This document shows positions 62,901-64,000 of a DNA stretch of 64,000 nucleotides, piece after piece. Made by a program: the position numbers and the translations under genes. The notes beneath the pieces are model-generated. The model worked only from the letters and a program-made list of their open reading frames with translations. It was not told where the DNA came from and ran no database searches. This DNA is from Gyrodactylus bullatarudis. Lineage: Eukaryota; Platyhelminthes; Monogenea; Gyrodactylidea; Gyrodactylidae. The DNA is taken from the NCBI GenBank assembly GCA_012064415.1, contig SSNU01000247.1, positions 359,202 through 423,201 on the forward strand, read 5' to 3'. The stretch's first letter is position 1. Every line of letters begins with the position of its first letter.

Positions 62901-64000
62901 TTAGCAAGTTGGTCCTTCTCTCTGGATTTTTGTTTTTTCTGATCTAAGAGTATTTTTCATTCATTTAGAGATAAAAACGGAAAATCAGCCCTGAGACTCA
63001 CCCTCCAGACAAGAGAACAGCATATCAAACGAGACAGGGCCAATAGCAACATATGTACATCTCAGGCCCTTTTGGCCAACATGTCGAGTTTCTACGCCAT
63101 CTATCATGGCCCAGATGGACTCAAGACTATTGCTGATAATATCAACAACAACGCACTCAGACTAGCGACAGCCATTGGCAAGAAGCATGAAGTAATTTTG
63201 TTTATTTATAACGTTTCAGATCCTGAACAAGGGTCCAATCTTTGATACCCTCCATATAAGACCAAGAGGATTAATTACTGAGGATATTCGCAAGATTGCT
63301 TTGGAGAAGAAAATTAACCTTCGTTATAACCTAGATGAATCGATCTGCATCTCGATTGATGAGACAGTTCGATCCAATGATCTTGACGACTTGGCCAGTA
63401 TTTTTGCTGTTGAAATCAACCATAATGAGGTAAGTTTATAATAATTTGCTGCAAGATTAATTTTATCTATTATGAGGAGTTTTCTGTCTTTTTATTTTTA
63501 ATTTTTCCCTTCTTTCTACTACAGAAGGAAATCGAATCAAGTTTAACCATCCCTGAGGAAATGATGAGAAAATCACAATTTCTCACTCAAAAGGTTTTCA
63601 ATACACTCCATGATGAAACCAGTATTGTCCGTTATATGAAGACACTGGAGAATAAGGATATATCACTTGTACATTCCGCCATTCCCCTTGGCTCATGTAC
63701 CATGAAGTTGAATGCTGCAGTTGAAATGATTGTGAGTTTTTTGTTTTGTGAATCTACTTTAAAGTAATTTCACGATAATAAAAAATAGCCTTGTTCATGG
63801 CCATCGATCAATTCAATTCATCCGTTTGTGCCAAGAGATCAAATTACTGGCTACTTGGAAATGATGTCAGAGTTGGAGAAATACCTTGAGGATATTACCG
63901 GCTATGATAAAGTTTGTTTAACACCAAATAGTGGAGCTCAAGGAGAGTATGCTGGCCTTCGTGCCATCAGCAAATATCAAGAAAGTATCGGACAAGCTCA
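59951..64000 (+). CDS. GLDC: Glycine dehydrogenase (decarboxylating), glycine cleavage P-protein, 5' part
   Basis: Exons: 59951-60348, 61647-61811, 62032-62109, 62548-62907, 62969-63191, 63220-63429, 63525-63731, and 63789 to the window end. This gives about 617 of the roughly 1000 residues expected. The P-protein decarboxylates glycine with pyridoxal phosphate and passes the aminomethyl group to lipoyl H-protein in mitochondria. The N-terminus ([17 protein letters not shown]) fits a mitochondrial presequence. Landmarks are [106 protein letters not shown] and [11 protein letters not shown]. The PLP lysine would lie past the window end. One intron (63192-63219) is only 28 nt, and the donor after 62907 (GTTGGT) is weak. 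Confidence 0.95.
60349..61646 (+). other. GLDC intron 1
   Basis: 1.3 kb, donor GTAAGG and acceptor GCATTAAG. Two inverted copies of an ACCAGATTCAGAATCT motif lie near 60646 and 60768. No gene or transposon was recognised. Confidence 0.6.
62255..62440. mobile_element. Dispersed repeat, family E, copy 2, in GLDC intron 3
   Basis: Reverse-complement relative of 49495-49672. It starts TTAACCCTTTCGTGAGG, then GTTCTCCCCTAGACAAGGCG, and contains ATTACGCAGGTC and AGATGGGAAATTCATAGAGA in mirrored order. The TTAA-CCC terminus suggests a piggyBac-type non-autonomous element. The far end cannot be placed with confidence; it lies before the exon at 62548. Confidence 0.6.
63192..63219 (+). other. Ultra-short intron, 28 nt
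   Basis: GLDC intron 5. It runs from donor GTAATT (after the codons for KKHE) to acceptor CGTTTCAG (before [13 protein letters not shown]). TTATAAC inside could serve as a branch site, about 8 nt from the end. Removing 28 nt keeps the conserved P-protein frame on both sides; retaining it shifts the frame. Confidence 0.88.

Noticed and set aside
1..64000. CRISPR arrays, operons, bacterial promoters or viral genomes
   Set aside because: No regularly spaced direct repeats, no prokaryotic gene organisation and no viral gene set was seen. The window is spliced eukaryotic DNA.

Overview
The window is eukaryotic nuclear DNA. It is AT-rich, has GT-AG introns from 28 nt to about 18.5 kb, AATAAA signals after the genes, and many decayed transposable elements in introns and intergenic space. 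The gene content (phospholipase B-like lysosomal protein, an FMRFamide-receptor-like GPCR, mitochondrial glycine dehydrogenase) and the texture fit an arthropod. A copepod such as a sea louse is my guess, not something the sequence proves. Exon models were built by hand from splice sites, reading phase and remembered family conservation.

Layout. (1) 1-5.9 kb: no gene seen; a 656-bp hAT-type element with an 8-bp target duplication at 168-823. (2) 5.87-22.8 kb, plus strand: nine exons of a large Ser/Asn/Gln-rich, mostly disordered protein. Its 5' part probably lies left of the window, and one intron is 9.5 kb. (3) 23.2-27.5 kb, minus strand: a complete eight-exon phospholipase B-like gene (573 aa), convergent with gene 2, with two ultra-short introns (32 and 34 nt) and no cysteine where the family has its catalytic nucleophile. 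(4) 27.7-47.5 kb, plus strand: a two-exon class A GPCR (422 aa) split by an 18.5-kb intron. It shares a 230-bp head-to-head promoter region with gene 3. The intron holds a LINE remnant, a piggyBac-like MITE, large foldback elements, a SINE and an unexplained antisense exon. (5) 47.5-59.9 kb: repeat-rich, with a DDE transposase relic, an unidentified 181-codon minus-strand ORF and a decayed relative of it 2.5 kb away. (6) 59.95 kb to the window end, plus strand: the first eight exons (about 617 codons) of glycine dehydrogenase (GLDC, glycine cleavage P-protein), including a 28-nt intron.

The four main genes are not an obvious pathway. The most notable signals are three GT-AG introns of 28, 32 and 34 nt in two conserved genes, the nucleophile change in the phospholipase B-like protein, an unusual GPCR with a roughly 55-residue first intracellular loop, and a family of foldback elements about 0.7 kb long, with divergent relatives, scattered over most introns.
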